Shown piece by piece: positions 31,379 to 39,144 of a stretch of DNA of 55,462 nucleotides (position 1 is the stretch's first letter; each line of letters begins with the position of its first letter). The stretch spans positions 1 through 55,462 of the forward strand of contig CALCDT010000230.1 in the NCBI GenBank assembly GCA_937900425.1, given 5' to 3'. The translations under genes were made by a program, and so were the position numbers. The stretch is from an uncultured Alphaproteobacteria bacterium (lineage in GTDB: Bacteria > Pseudomonadota > Alphaproteobacteria > Rhizobiales > Pleomorphomonadaceae). The notes beneath the pieces were generated by a model. The model was not told where the DNA came from. It did no database searches and worked only from the letters and a program-made list of their open reading frames with translations.

Positions 31379-33712
31379 ATGACTGACGGTTCGATTTCCT
31401 CCGCCGTTGCGCCGTCTTCCGGCATTCCGCTGTCCTCCGGGTCGGGGACTGTCGCCGTGACGGCTCCCGCCGGACCGGTCCGGCGCGATTGGTCCGCCTT
31501 CGCCACCCGCCAGCCGGATGGCTCGCTCGCCGTCGAACTCGCGGTGGAGGGCATCACATGCGCCGCCTGCATGGGCGACATCGAACGCTGCCTCGCGCCG
31601 CTGCCCGGCGTCACCCGCGCCCGCGTCAACCTCGCCAGTCGCCGGTTGTCGCTCGGCTGGCGCGAGGGCGAGGCCGATCCGGACGATCTGCTCTCCCGCC
31701 TCGCCGCTCTCGGCTATCCGGCCCACCCCTTCGACGCGGCGTCGAGCCGGCCGGACGAGGAATCGGCCCGGCTGCTGCGCGCCCTCGGCGTCGCCGGCTT
31801 CGCGGTCATGAACGTCATGCTGCTGTCGATCTCGGTGTGGTCGGGCAACGTCACCGACATCACACCCGAGACCCGCGACTTCTTCCACTGGGTCTCGGCG
31901 CTGATCGCGTTGCCGGCGGTCGCCTATGCCGGCCAGCCCTTCTTCTCCAGCGCCTGGCGCGCACTGCGGGCCGGGCGTGTCAACATGGACGTGCCGATCT
32001 CGATCGGCATCCTGCTCACCGTCGGCCTCTCCTTCGTCGTCACCCTGACTCATGGCGAAGAGGCCTATTTCGACAGCGTGCTCATGTTGCTGTTCTTCCT
32101 GCTGACCGGTCGGTTCCTCGACGCCAACATGCGCCGGCGCACCGGCGTCGAGGCCGAGACGCTGGCGGCGATGCGCAGCCCGACCGCCGTGCGGATCGGC
32201 GCCGACGGCGAACTCTCCGAAGTTCCGGCCTCCCGCGTCGCCCCGGGCGACCGGGTGCTGGTGCGCCCCGGCGAGCGTGTACCGGTTGACGGCGTCGTCG
32301 AAGCCGGCTCGTCGGACATCGACGCCAGCCTCGTCACCGGCGAGAGCCTGCCCGTCCATGCGGCGAACGGCGACACCGTCCACGCCGGCACGCTCAACCT
32401 CTCGGGGTCGCTGACCGTGTCCGTTTCGGCGGCGGCCGGAGACACGCTGCTCGCCGAGATCGAGCGCCTCCTCGCCCACGCCTCGGAAGCGAAGTCGGCG
32501 GCGATGCGTCTCGCCGACCGCGTCTCACGGTCCTATGCGCCGGTGGTCCACACCGCCGCGCTGCTCACCTTCCTCGGCTGGGTCGCCCTCGGCACCCCCT
32601 GGCAGCAGGCGCTGGTCACGGCGATCGCGGTGCTGATCATCACCTGTCCCTGCGCGCTCGCGCTCGCGGTGCCGGCGGTCCAGGTCGTGACGGCCGGCCT
32701 CCTGTTCCGAACCGGCATCCTGCTCAACACGGGCGACGCCATCGAGCGGCTCGCGGCGGTCGACACGGTCGTCTTCGACAAGACCGGCACGCTGACCCGG
32801 CCGGTCGCCGAACTCGGCAATACGGTCGATGTCGCCCTGCTCGCCCGCGCCGGCCGCCTCGCCCGCGCCAGCCGCCATCCGCTGGCCGAGGCCCTCGCCC
32901 GCGCCGCCGGTGGCGGCGGCGTCGCGTCCGAAGCGCGGGAACATCCGGGCGAGGGCGTCGAGGCGGCGGACGACGCCGGCCGCGAACGGCTCGGCAGCCC
33001 CGCCTTCTGCGGTGTCGACGCCGAAACCCTCGGCCTCTTTCGCCGCGCCCATCCCGGCTCCTCGGTCATCGCCTACGTCCGGGAGGGCGAGGCACCGGTG
33101 CTCTTCGCCCTCGCCCAGCAGCTGCGCAGCGACGCCGCCACGGTGGTCGCCGAGCTGCGGAGACGCGGCCTTGCCGTCGAGATCCTGTCCGGCGACGGCG
33201 AGGCGTCCGTCGCGTCCGTCGCCGCGGACCTCGCGGTTGCGGAGTGGCGCGGCGGGATGACCCCGGCCGACAAGATCGCCCGGCTCGCGGCACTGAAGGC
33301 TGCCGGCCGCAAGGTGCTGATGGTCGGCGACGGGCTCAACGACGCGCCGGCCCTCGGCGCGGCCCATGTCTCGATGGCGCCGGTCACCGGCGCCTCGCTG
33401 GCGCAGACCGTCGCCGACGCCGTCTTCCTCGGCGAAGGTCTCGGCGCCGTCACCACCGCCCTCGCGCACTCGCGGGCCGCCCTTGCCGCCATGCATCAGA
33501 ACCTCTGGATCGCCGCGGTCTACAACCTGATCGCGGTGCCGATCGCCGTCGCCGGCCACGCGACGCCTCTGGTCGCCGCCCTGGCGATGTCGGGATCCTC
33601 GCTCATCGTCACGCTCAACGCCCTGCGCCTGCGGCTCGGGTCCGCGGAAGGACGGAAGGCTCTCCCTGCACGAGCCGGCGGCAGCCTCAAATTCGTGGAG
33701 GCCCGCCCGTGA
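31379..33712 (+). CDS. ccoI: Copper-exporting P1B-type ATPase for cbb3 assembly (CcoI/FixI)
   Basis: 777 residues. After a 45-residue Ser/Pro tail comes an HMA domain with CAAC (Cys61, Cys64). TM segments follow; the actuator motif is TGES, the transport motif C423-P424-C425 is in ITCPCALALAVPA, phosphorylated Asp467 is in DKTGTLT, HP is in SRHPLAEAL and the hinge is GDGLNDAPAL. It supplies copper for CuB of CcoN. Its stop overlaps the ccoS GTG. Confidence 0.97.
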   Translation: MTDGSISSAVAPSSGIPLSSGSGTVAVTAPAGPVRRDWSAFATRQPDGSLAVELAVEGITCAACMGDIERCLAPLPGVTRARVNLASRRLSLGWREGEADPDDLLSRLAALGYPAHPFDAASSRPDEESARLLRALGVAGFAVMNVMLLSISVWSGNVTDITPETRDFFHWVSALIALPAVAYAGQPFFSSAWRALRAGRVNMDVPISIGILLTVGLSFVVTLTHGEEAYFDSVLMLLFFLLTGRFLDANMRRRTGVEAETLAAMRSPTAVRIGADGELSEVPASRVAPGDRVLVRPGERVPVDGVVEAGSSDIDASLVTGESLPVHAANGDTVHAGTLNLSGSLTVSVSAAAGDTLLAEIERLLAHASEAKSAAMRLADRVSRSYAPVVHTAALLTFLGWVALGTPWQQALVTAIAVLIITCPCALALAVPAVQVVTAGLLFRTGILLNTGDAIERLAAVDTVVFDKTGTLTRPVAELGNTVDVALLARAGRLARASRHPLAEALARAAGGGGVASEAREHPGEGVEAADDAGRERLGSPAFCGVDAETLGLFRRAHPGSSVIAYVREGEAPVLFALAQQLRSDAATVVAELRRRGLAVEILSGDGEASVASVAADLAVAEWRGGMTPADKIARLAALKAAGRKVLMVGDGLNDAPALGAAHVSMAPVTGASLAQTVADAVFLGEGLGAVTTALAHSRAALAAMHQNLWIAAVYNLIAVPIAVAGHATPLVAALAMSGSSLIVTLNALRLRLGSAEGRKALPARAGGSLKFVEARP

Positions 33713-33858
33713 ACATGCTGGTCTTTCTCGTCCCCATCGCCCTGATGCTCGGGCTGCTCGGGCTCGGTGCCTTCCTGTGGTCGCTGAAGAGCGGCCAGTA
33801 CGAGGATCTCGAAGGCGCCAAATGGCGGGTTCTCGACGACGACGACCTCGCCCGCTGA
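33709..33858 (+). CDS. ccoS: cbb3 oxidase maturation protein CcoS (FixS)
   Basis: 49 residues using GTG 33709, which yields the usual MNMLVFLVPIAL beginning and a 4-bp overlap with ccoI; an ATG two codons later is the alternative. One TM (VFLVPIALMLGLLGLGAFLWSL), then the conserved SGQYEDLEGAKWRVLDDDD. CcoS is needed for haem b and CuB insertion into CcoN. Confidence 0.93.
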   Translation: MNMLVFLVPIALMLGLLGLGAFLWSLKSGQYEDLEGAKWRVLDDDDLAR

Positions 33859-33950
33859 CCTCGTTCCAGTTCGCCGGTACGGCCTTGCCGGCCGGCGCAG
33901 TCGAGTGACGTCACGCGCAGGGGCCAGCCGCAGGCGCGTCGCTTGAAGGG

Positions 33951-33973
33951 GCCCCTCTCTCCCGGAGAGGGGC
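33951..33973. terminator. Hairpin between convergent ccoS and dipeptidase genes
   Basis: Perfect 9-bp stem GCCCCTCTC / GAGAGGGGC with a 5-nt loop, placed between two convergent stops. Neither strand has a long T-tract, so termination efficiency is uncertain. Confidence 0.6.
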
Positions 33974-33979
33974 GAAACG

Positions 33980-35047
33980 TCAGGGGCCCAGCGTTGTTTC
34001 CAGAACCCGCAGCCAGTTGCCGTGGCAGATCTTGGCGATCAGCGCCTCGCCGTAGCCGTGGCGGCGCATCGCGTCGACCAGCGCCGGCAGACCGGCGGCG
34101 TTGCCGATGGCGCGGGGGATTTCGGCGCCGTCGAAATCCGAACCGAGGCCGACATGGTCCTCGCCTGCGATCGCGACCATGTGGTCGAGGTGGCTCAGCA
34201 TCGTCTCGATCGGCGTCGCCGTGTTCATCTGGCCGTCAGGCCGCAGGAAGGCGGTGGCGAAGTTGAGGCCGGCTATACCGCCGCTCGCCCCGATCGCCTT
34301 CAACTGCTCGTCGGTCAGGTTGCGGGCGTGCGGGCAGAGGGCGTGGGCGTTGGAGTGGGTCGCCACCAGCGGGGCCGTCGACAGCTTCGCGACGTCCCAG
34401 AATCCGGCCTCGTTGAGGTGCGAGAGATCGACCATGATCCCCATCGCGTTACAGCGCGCGAGAAGCTCGCGACCGAGATCGGTGAGGCCGGCGCCGATGT
34501 CCGGCGACGACGGATAGCGGAACGGGACGCCGGAAGCGAAGATCGTCGGCCGGCTCCACACCGGGCCGAGCGAGCGCAGGCCGGCGGCGTGGAGCAGGTC
34601 GAGCATCCGGAACTCCGGATCGATGGCCTCCGCGCCTTCGATGTGGAGGACGGCCGCAAACACGCCCTCGGCGATCGCCGCCCGCACCTCGCCCCCGCTG
34701 CGGCAGATCCTGACGGCGCCCTGCGAGGCGCGCTCGATGCGGATCAGCAGCGAGGCCATGCGCAGCACGTGGCCGCGAGCCGTCTCCATCGGCAGCGATG
34801 CCGGCAGCGGCAGGTCGTAGGAGGCACCGGTCATGCCGGTGGCAAAACTCGCGGCCAGGGGCGGCGAGGGGCTGAAGCAGGCGAACAGTCCGCCGACGAG
34901 GCCGCCGGCCCGCGCGCGCGGCAGGTCGACGTGGCCGAGCCCGTCACCGGACAGGAAATCGGCAGCCGGATCGTTCGTCACCTTCTCGACGAGGCGGAGC
35001 AGCGTGTCGTTGTGGCCGTCGAAGACGGCGATCGGAGCGTCGGCCAT
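33980..35047 (-). CDS. Membrane-dipeptidase-type (M19) dipeptidase
   Basis: 355 residues from the ATG at 35047. Peptidase M19 features: FDGHNDTLLRL with the first zinc ligands (HND), HIEGAEAID with the bridging Glu, MVDLSHLNEAGFWD, PLVATHSNAHALCPHARNLTD with further His ligands, and LGSDFDGAEIP. It hydrolyses dipeptides, including D-amino-acid types. There is no signal peptide, so it is probably cytoplasmic. It lies 143 bp beyond the hemA stop on the same strand but behind the hemA terminator, so it is probably separately transcribed. Confidence 0.92.
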   Translation of the reverse strand: MADAPIAVFDGHNDTLLRLVEKVTNDPAADFLSGDGLGHVDLPRARAGGLVGGLFACFSPSPPLAASFATGMTGASYDLPLPASLPMETARGHVLRMASLLIRIERASQGAVRICRSGGEVRAAIAEGVFAAVLHIEGAEAIDPEFRMLDLLHAAGLRSLGPVWSRPTIFASGVPFRYPSSPDIGAGLTDLGRELLARCNAMGIMVDLSHLNEAGFWDVAKLSTAPLVATHSNAHALCPHARNLTDEQLKAIGASGGIAGLNFATAFLRPDGQMNTATPIETMLSHLDHMVAIAGEDHVGLGSDFDGAEIPRAIGNAAGLPALVDAMRRHGYGEALIAKICHGNWLRVLETTLGP

Positions 35048-35127
35048 GGAGGATCCCGCAGAGGAGGTCACGGAATGAAAGCCGCGTCCGGCGTGCGGCG
35101 CCAGGCCGTGGCCGGACGGGTGTCATG

Positions 35128-35150
35128 AAAAACCCCGGCACGGGCCGGGG
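35128..35150 (-). terminator. Rho-independent terminator of hemA
   Basis: On the minus strand: CCCCGGC-CCGT-GCCGGGG stem-loop followed by TTTTT, 40 bp after the hemA stop. Confidence 0.92.
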
Positions 35151-35190
35151 CGTTCCAAGGGCGGCGATGTCGGAAAGCCGGGCCGCGGCG

Positions 35191-36462
35191 TCAGCCGCCG
35201 GCGGCGCGGAAGATCTGCTGGCGGACCCGGCCGTCGGCCATAGGCTTCGGCGTCGCGAAGGTGAGGTCGAGGGCGTGCCAGACGTCGACGAGGGCGTCGG
35301 CGAGATGCTCGATCAGGCCGTCGTCGTGCAGCGGCGTCGGCGTGATCCGCAGCCGCTCCGTGCCGCGCGGCACCGTCGGATAGTTGATCGGCTGGATGTA
35401 GATGCCGTGCTTCTCGAGCAGCATGTCCGAGGCGCGCTTGCACTTGTCCGGATCGGCGACGAGCAGCGGCACGATATGGGTCTCGCTCGGCATCACCGGC
35501 AGCCCGGCCGAAGCCAGAACCGCCTTGGTGCGCTCGGCCTGGCGTTGGTGGCGGGCCCGCTCCTCGCCGCTCTCCTTGAGGTGGCGGATCGAGGCCTTGG
35601 CCGCGGCGCAGATCGCCGGCGGCAGCGAGGTCGTGAAGATGAAGCCGGGGGCGTAGGAGCGCACGGCGTCGATCAGCGCCGCCTTGCCGGTGATGTAGCC
35701 GCCGACGACGCCATAGGCCTTGGCGAGGGTGCCCTCGATGACGTCGATGCGGTCCATGACGCCGTCACGCTCGCAGATGCCGGCGCCGCGAGGCCCGTAC
35801 ATGCCGACCGCGTGGACTTCGTCGATATAGGTCATCGCGCCGTACTTGTCGGCGAGGTCGGCGATCTTCTCGATCGGGGCGATGTCGCCGTCCATCGAGT
35901 AGACCGATTCGAAGATGATCAGCTTGGCCCGTTCGCGGCCGGCCATGCGCAGCAGGTCTTCGAGATGGTCGAGGTCGTTGTGGCGCCAGACCTGCTTGGA
36001 AACGCCGGAGTTCTTCACGCCGGCGATCATCGAGGCGTGGTTGAGGGCATCCGACAGGAGCAGGCAATCGGGCAACAGCCGGGCGATCGTCGAAATCGCG
36101 GCCTCGTTGGAGACGAAGCCCGATGTGAAGACGAGGCCGGCTTCCTTGCCGTGAAGATCGGCGAGCTCGGCCTCGAGCTGGACGAGGGGATGGGACGTGC
36201 CGGAGATGTTGCGCGTTCCGCCGGCACCGGCGCCCATGCGCTCGGCGGTCTCGGTGAGAGCGCCGATCACCTTCGGATGCTGGCCCATGCCGAGATAGTC
36301 GTTCGAGCACCAGACGGTGATCTCGCGGCTTTCCTCGCCCTCGCGTCGCCACGTCGCTTTCGGGAACCGGCCGGCGATGCGCTCGAGGTCCGCGAAGACC
36401 CGGTAGCGCTGCTCGTCTTTCAGAGCGGCGACGGCGTTCTCGAAAATCGCATCATAGTTCAT
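35191..36462 (-). CDS. hemA: 5-aminolevulinate synthase (C4 pathway)
   Basis: 423 residues. It condenses glycine and succinyl-CoA to 5-aminolevulinate, the first haem precursor in alphaproteobacteria. Signatures: WCSNDYLGMGQHP, GAGAGGTRNISGT, DALNHASMI, YIDEVHAVGMYG and the PLP lysine Lys248 in GTLAKAYGVVGGYI (same number as in the Rhodobacter enzyme). The start ATG 36462 has only a weak ribosome site (GGGGAAA). It has its own terminator. Lies near the oxidase operons; a degenerate FixK-like box is 167 bp upstream. Confidence 0.97.
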   Translation of the reverse strand: MNYDAIFENAVAALKDEQRYRVFADLERIAGRFPKATWRREGEESREITVWCSNDYLGMGQHPKVIGALTETAERMGAGAGGTRNISGTSHPLVQLEAELADLHGKEAGLVFTSGFVSNEAAISTIARLLPDCLLLSDALNHASMIAGVKNSGVSKQVWRHNDLDHLEDLLRMAGRERAKLIIFESVYSMDGDIAPIEKIADLADKYGAMTYIDEVHAVGMYGPRGAGICERDGVMDRIDVIEGTLAKAYGVVGGYITGKAALIDAVRSYAPGFIFTTSLPPAICAAAKASIRHLKESGEERARHQRQAERTKAVLASAGLPVMPSETHIVPLLVADPDKCKRASDMLLEKHGIYIQPINYPTVPRGTERLRITPTPLHDDGLIEHLADALVDVWHALDLTFATPKPMADGRVRQQIFRAAGG

Positions 36463-36628
36463 GTCGGTGTCTACTTTCCCCGGACGTCGCGGGAACCTAG
36501 CCCGCGCCGGCCGTCCTGTCTTCTGACACATGACCGCACCTGCGCGGAGACCATAGCATCCGCGGCCCGGCGATCGAACCCTGTAGCTCCTCCAATTTGC
36601 ACATGCCGGCCCTGCACCGCAATGCGGG

Positions 36629-36642
36629 TTGATGCTGATCGC
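36629..36642 (-). promoter_or_regulatory. Weak FixK-like box upstream of hemA
   Basis: The plus strand reads TTGATGCTGATCGC, matching TTGAT-N4-ATCAA except for the last two bases. It is 167 bp upstream of hemA. Much weaker than the boxes at ccoN, ccoG and hemN. Confidence 0.3.
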
Positions 36643-36690
36643 GGGCACTTTTCCGAGCGCAGCGCGTCTCGTTTCCGCGCGTGGGGCGCC

Positions 36691-37788
36691 TCACGCCGCC
36701 CGTTTGGCCGCCGTCCGCGACCGGTGCCAGAGGTCGGCCGTGACCGATCGTCGCTCTGCGTCGAGCCGATCCGGGGCCGGGCTGTCGTAGACGACCAGCC
36801 AGTCGCCGCCCCAGCCGACCAGCCCCTCCGGATGGTCGTGCGGGCCGCGGTAGGGCAGTTCGAACAGATGGTCGAGCCGCTCGGGCGGATGAACCGCGCT
36901 GGCACGTCGGCCGGCCCCGTTTCTCCAGCGGAAAACCTGGGCGGGCCCGTCTCCGGCGAGGGTCGGGCCGGCGAGGACGATCAGATCGTCGCCGTCGAGA
37001 ACGAGATCGCGGACGCCGAGCCCCCGCGTCGGCAGCAGATGCTTGCGGAAGCGCCGGCGTCCGTCGATCCGGCGCGGCTTGAGATGGCCGGATTTCGTGA
37101 TTCGCATTTCCATTTCGACGACGACGGCGAAGCCCCGTAACACCGGCCCGCGCAGGCCGATCCACACCCTGAGACCGCGGGCGGCGATGCCTTCGACGTC
37201 GAAGCCGTTCTCCTTCGAGGGAATACCGAGGAACGGCGCGAGGTGTCGATCCTTGCCGAGCCACTTGAGGAGGCGCCCCTCGGTGCCGCCGAACTTGACG
37301 TGGGTGATGCGGCGGTCGGCGTCGCGGGCGACGGGCTCGAAACCGTCCGGCGTCTCGACGAGCGGGAGGCGGCCGAGGAAGAACCGGTTCGGCTGGCGCT
37401 CGACCCGCGCCATCTTCGCCAGCGCCTCTTCGGGGGTGTCGTCGTCGACGTCGGGTTTCTTGCGCTTCAGCGAATGCGATCCGACCACCCAGAGCCAGGA
37501 GCCGTCGCAGGCGAGTCCCTCGATGTCCATCTCGCCGCCCGGTCCTCCCGGCAGGTCGACGAGATCGCCGAGGGCGAAATGGCGGTGATCGCCGAGATGA
37601 CGGTCGGAGGATCCGCCGACGGGGCGCAGACGGTCGATGCCGGCGGTCTCGTCACAGGAGAGGAACAGGCTGTCGCCACATCGGGTCGCGGCGGACAGAT
37701 CGCTCTCGATCGGATCGTCGACGTGTCGCAACAGGCCGGGTTGGAGGAAGCGGAGGGAAAGGGTCGCCTTGGGCTGGAGATCGGGCAT
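36691..37788 (-). CDS. DUF3616-like protein
   Basis: 365 residues from the ATG at 37788 (MPDLQPKATLSLRF); an in-frame ATG at 37842 would add 18. Soluble, no signal peptide or TM. Blade-like repeats suggest a propeller: GGEMDIEGLACDGSWLWVVGSHSLKRKK, then FDVEGIAARGLRVWIGLRGPVLRGFAVVVE, then GVRDLVLDGDDLIVLAGPT and PEGLVGWGGDWLVVYDSP. This pattern fits DUF3616 proteins of unknown function. Lies upstream of hemA on the same strand, 228 bp away, and is probably unrelated. Confidence 0.8.
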   Translation of the reverse strand: MPDLQPKATLSLRFLQPGLLRHVDDPIESDLSAATRCGDSLFLSCDETAGIDRLRPVGGSSDRHLGDHRHFALGDLVDLPGGPGGEMDIEGLACDGSWLWVVGSHSLKRKKPDVDDDTPEEALAKMARVERQPNRFFLGRLPLVETPDGFEPVARDADRRITHVKFGGTEGRLLKWLGKDRHLAPFLGIPSKENGFDVEGIAARGLRVWIGLRGPVLRGFAVVVEMEMRITKSGHLKPRRIDGRRRFRKHLLPTRGLGVRDLVLDGDDLIVLAGPTLAGDGPAQVFRWRNGAGRRASAVHPPERLDHLFELPYRGPHDHPEGLVGWGGDWLVVYDSPAPDRLDAERRSVTADLWHRSRTAAKRAA

Positions 37789-38150
37789 CTGCGGTTCTCG
37801 TGGTTGCGGAGGACGAAGGGGATCCCGGCAGCGGCCGGTCATGCCGGCCGTCGCGGCGCCGGGAGCACGGGGCCCGCTCTCGCGAGGCGGGGCCGGCAGA
37901 GCGACCTGGCGGAGAAGGCCGAATTCGCAAAGATGACGCGGCGGCCCGGCGGGAAGTTCCGGCGGCGGTGTCGTCGAGGCAGGTGGCCTTTGTCCCGATC
38001 GCGCCGCCGCGATCGCGTGATCCCGGTTGCGGCCCCGCGGCTTCTAACCGCTTCTTCACGTTTCCGCGGCATTCTCGACGACGGAGCGCCGGCCTTGGAG
38101 GCCCGGCGCATTCCCCTGACCCCGCGCCGTCGCAAAGGTGAACGTCCGCC
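37789..38150. other. Intergenic region between divergent DUF3616 and receiver genes
   Basis: 362 bases, very GC-rich, with no believable gene or clear promoter. If the DUF3616 gene starts at 37842 this shrinks to 308 bases. Confidence 0.5.
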
Positions 38151-38636
38151 GTGCAACTCGATCTCTCGTCCCTGACCTTTCTCGTCGTGGAGGACAGCGC
38201 CTACATGCGCACGATCCTGCGCACGATGCTGCAGGGCTTCGGGGCGCGGCGGATCGTCGAGGCCGAGGACGGCGCCTCCGGGCTCGAGGCGATGGATCGG
38301 GCCAATCCGGACATCCTGATCCTCGACTGGGTGATGCCGATCCTCGACGGCGCCGACATGGTGCGGATGATCCGCTCGCCGAAGAACCCCTTCGCATACA
38401 TCCCGATCATCATGGTGACAGGCCACACCGAGCGCAGCCGGATCGTCGAGGCCCGCCGCCTCGGGATCCATGAACTGCTCTGCAAGCCGATTTCGGCCAA
38501 ATCGCTTTACCAGCGCGTCCAGAGCGTGATCGTCACCCCCCGTGACTTCGTGAAGACGCCGACCTATTTCGGCCCCGCCCCGCGCGAGATCCGCAACCGT
38601 CAGAACATCTGGCAGGTCCAGCAGGACGTCGCCTGA
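38151..38636 (+). CDS. CheY-like single-receiver response regulator
   Basis: 161 residues starting with GTG 38151 (AAGGTG upstream). Receiver domain residues ~8-128: LVVEDSAYMRTILRTML, phospho-Asp in DILILDWVMPILDG, Thr in IIMVTGHTE and Lys in LLCKPISAKSL. The tail of about 30 residues (DFVKTPTYFGPAPREIRNRQ) is typical of orphan alphaproteobacterial receivers. No kinase gene is adjacent, so the partner is unknown. Confidence 0.9.
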   Translation: MQLDLSSLTFLVVEDSAYMRTILRTMLQGFGARRIVEAEDGASGLEAMDRANPDILILDWVMPILDGADMVRMIRSPKNPFAYIPIIMVTGHTERSRIVEARRLGIHELLCKPISAKSLYQRVQSVIVTPRDFVKTPTYFGPAPREIRNRQNIWQVQQDVA

Positions 38637-39144
38637 CGCGGGTGCATCCCGGCGTCCGGCTCCGGCGGTCGGTGCGCTTCTCCTCGCCTTCGTATCGACC
38701 GGCCTCCGCCGATCATGCGACCTCGGTGTGCGTCTGGTCCACCGCCGCGCCGTGAGCGCCGTGCGGACGGGGAGGGAACAATGCCCCATATCGGCCGTTC
38801 ATCCGGCAGCGGGCGCGTCGCCGGCGCGAACCGCGCTGGGCGTCGGCCTGAGTGCCTTCCTTCGCCCCGCCCCAAGCCGGTCCCGGCGCAAGTGAAAACT
38901 CCAGGTGAGAACAGTTTGATCGATCCGGCGCTCCGCCTCTGTTCGCAAGGGGGAGGCAGATCGGCGGTTCGCAGATCTGCAGTATCACGTCAATCTGAGA
39001 TGTGAACGATGACGATGAGTGCAGGATGCATTTCAAGTTCGATCTTTCGATGATCTGCGGGCGTTGGTTGCGATTGTCGTTTAGATCGCCTAGGTTCGCA
39101 GGAATTGCCGGGATCGATTGCAGCAAGAACAGGAAATTGGCTGG
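38637..39144. other. AT-richer leader region upstream of the NAGGN cluster
   Basis: 508 bases. The 38880-39140 part is clearly less GC-rich than the surrounding genes and lacks a convincing gene. It contains a 10-bp palindrome GCAGATCTGC (38971-38980) and a promoter candidate at 39068-39096. Short open frames here run into the following gene in another frame and look spurious. Confidence 0.55.
39068..39096 (+). promoter_or_regulatory. Candidate promoter of the NAGGN cluster
   Basis: TTGCGA (39068-39073), 17-bp spacer, TAGGTT (39091-39096). It would start transcription about 40 nt before the amidotransferase gene. Moderate match only. Confidence 0.4.

Noticed and set aside
38928..38941. TTGATCGATCCGGC as a FixK box upstream of the NAGGN cluster
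   Set aside because: Only the left half-site matches; the right half lacks the CAA that the three accepted boxes share.
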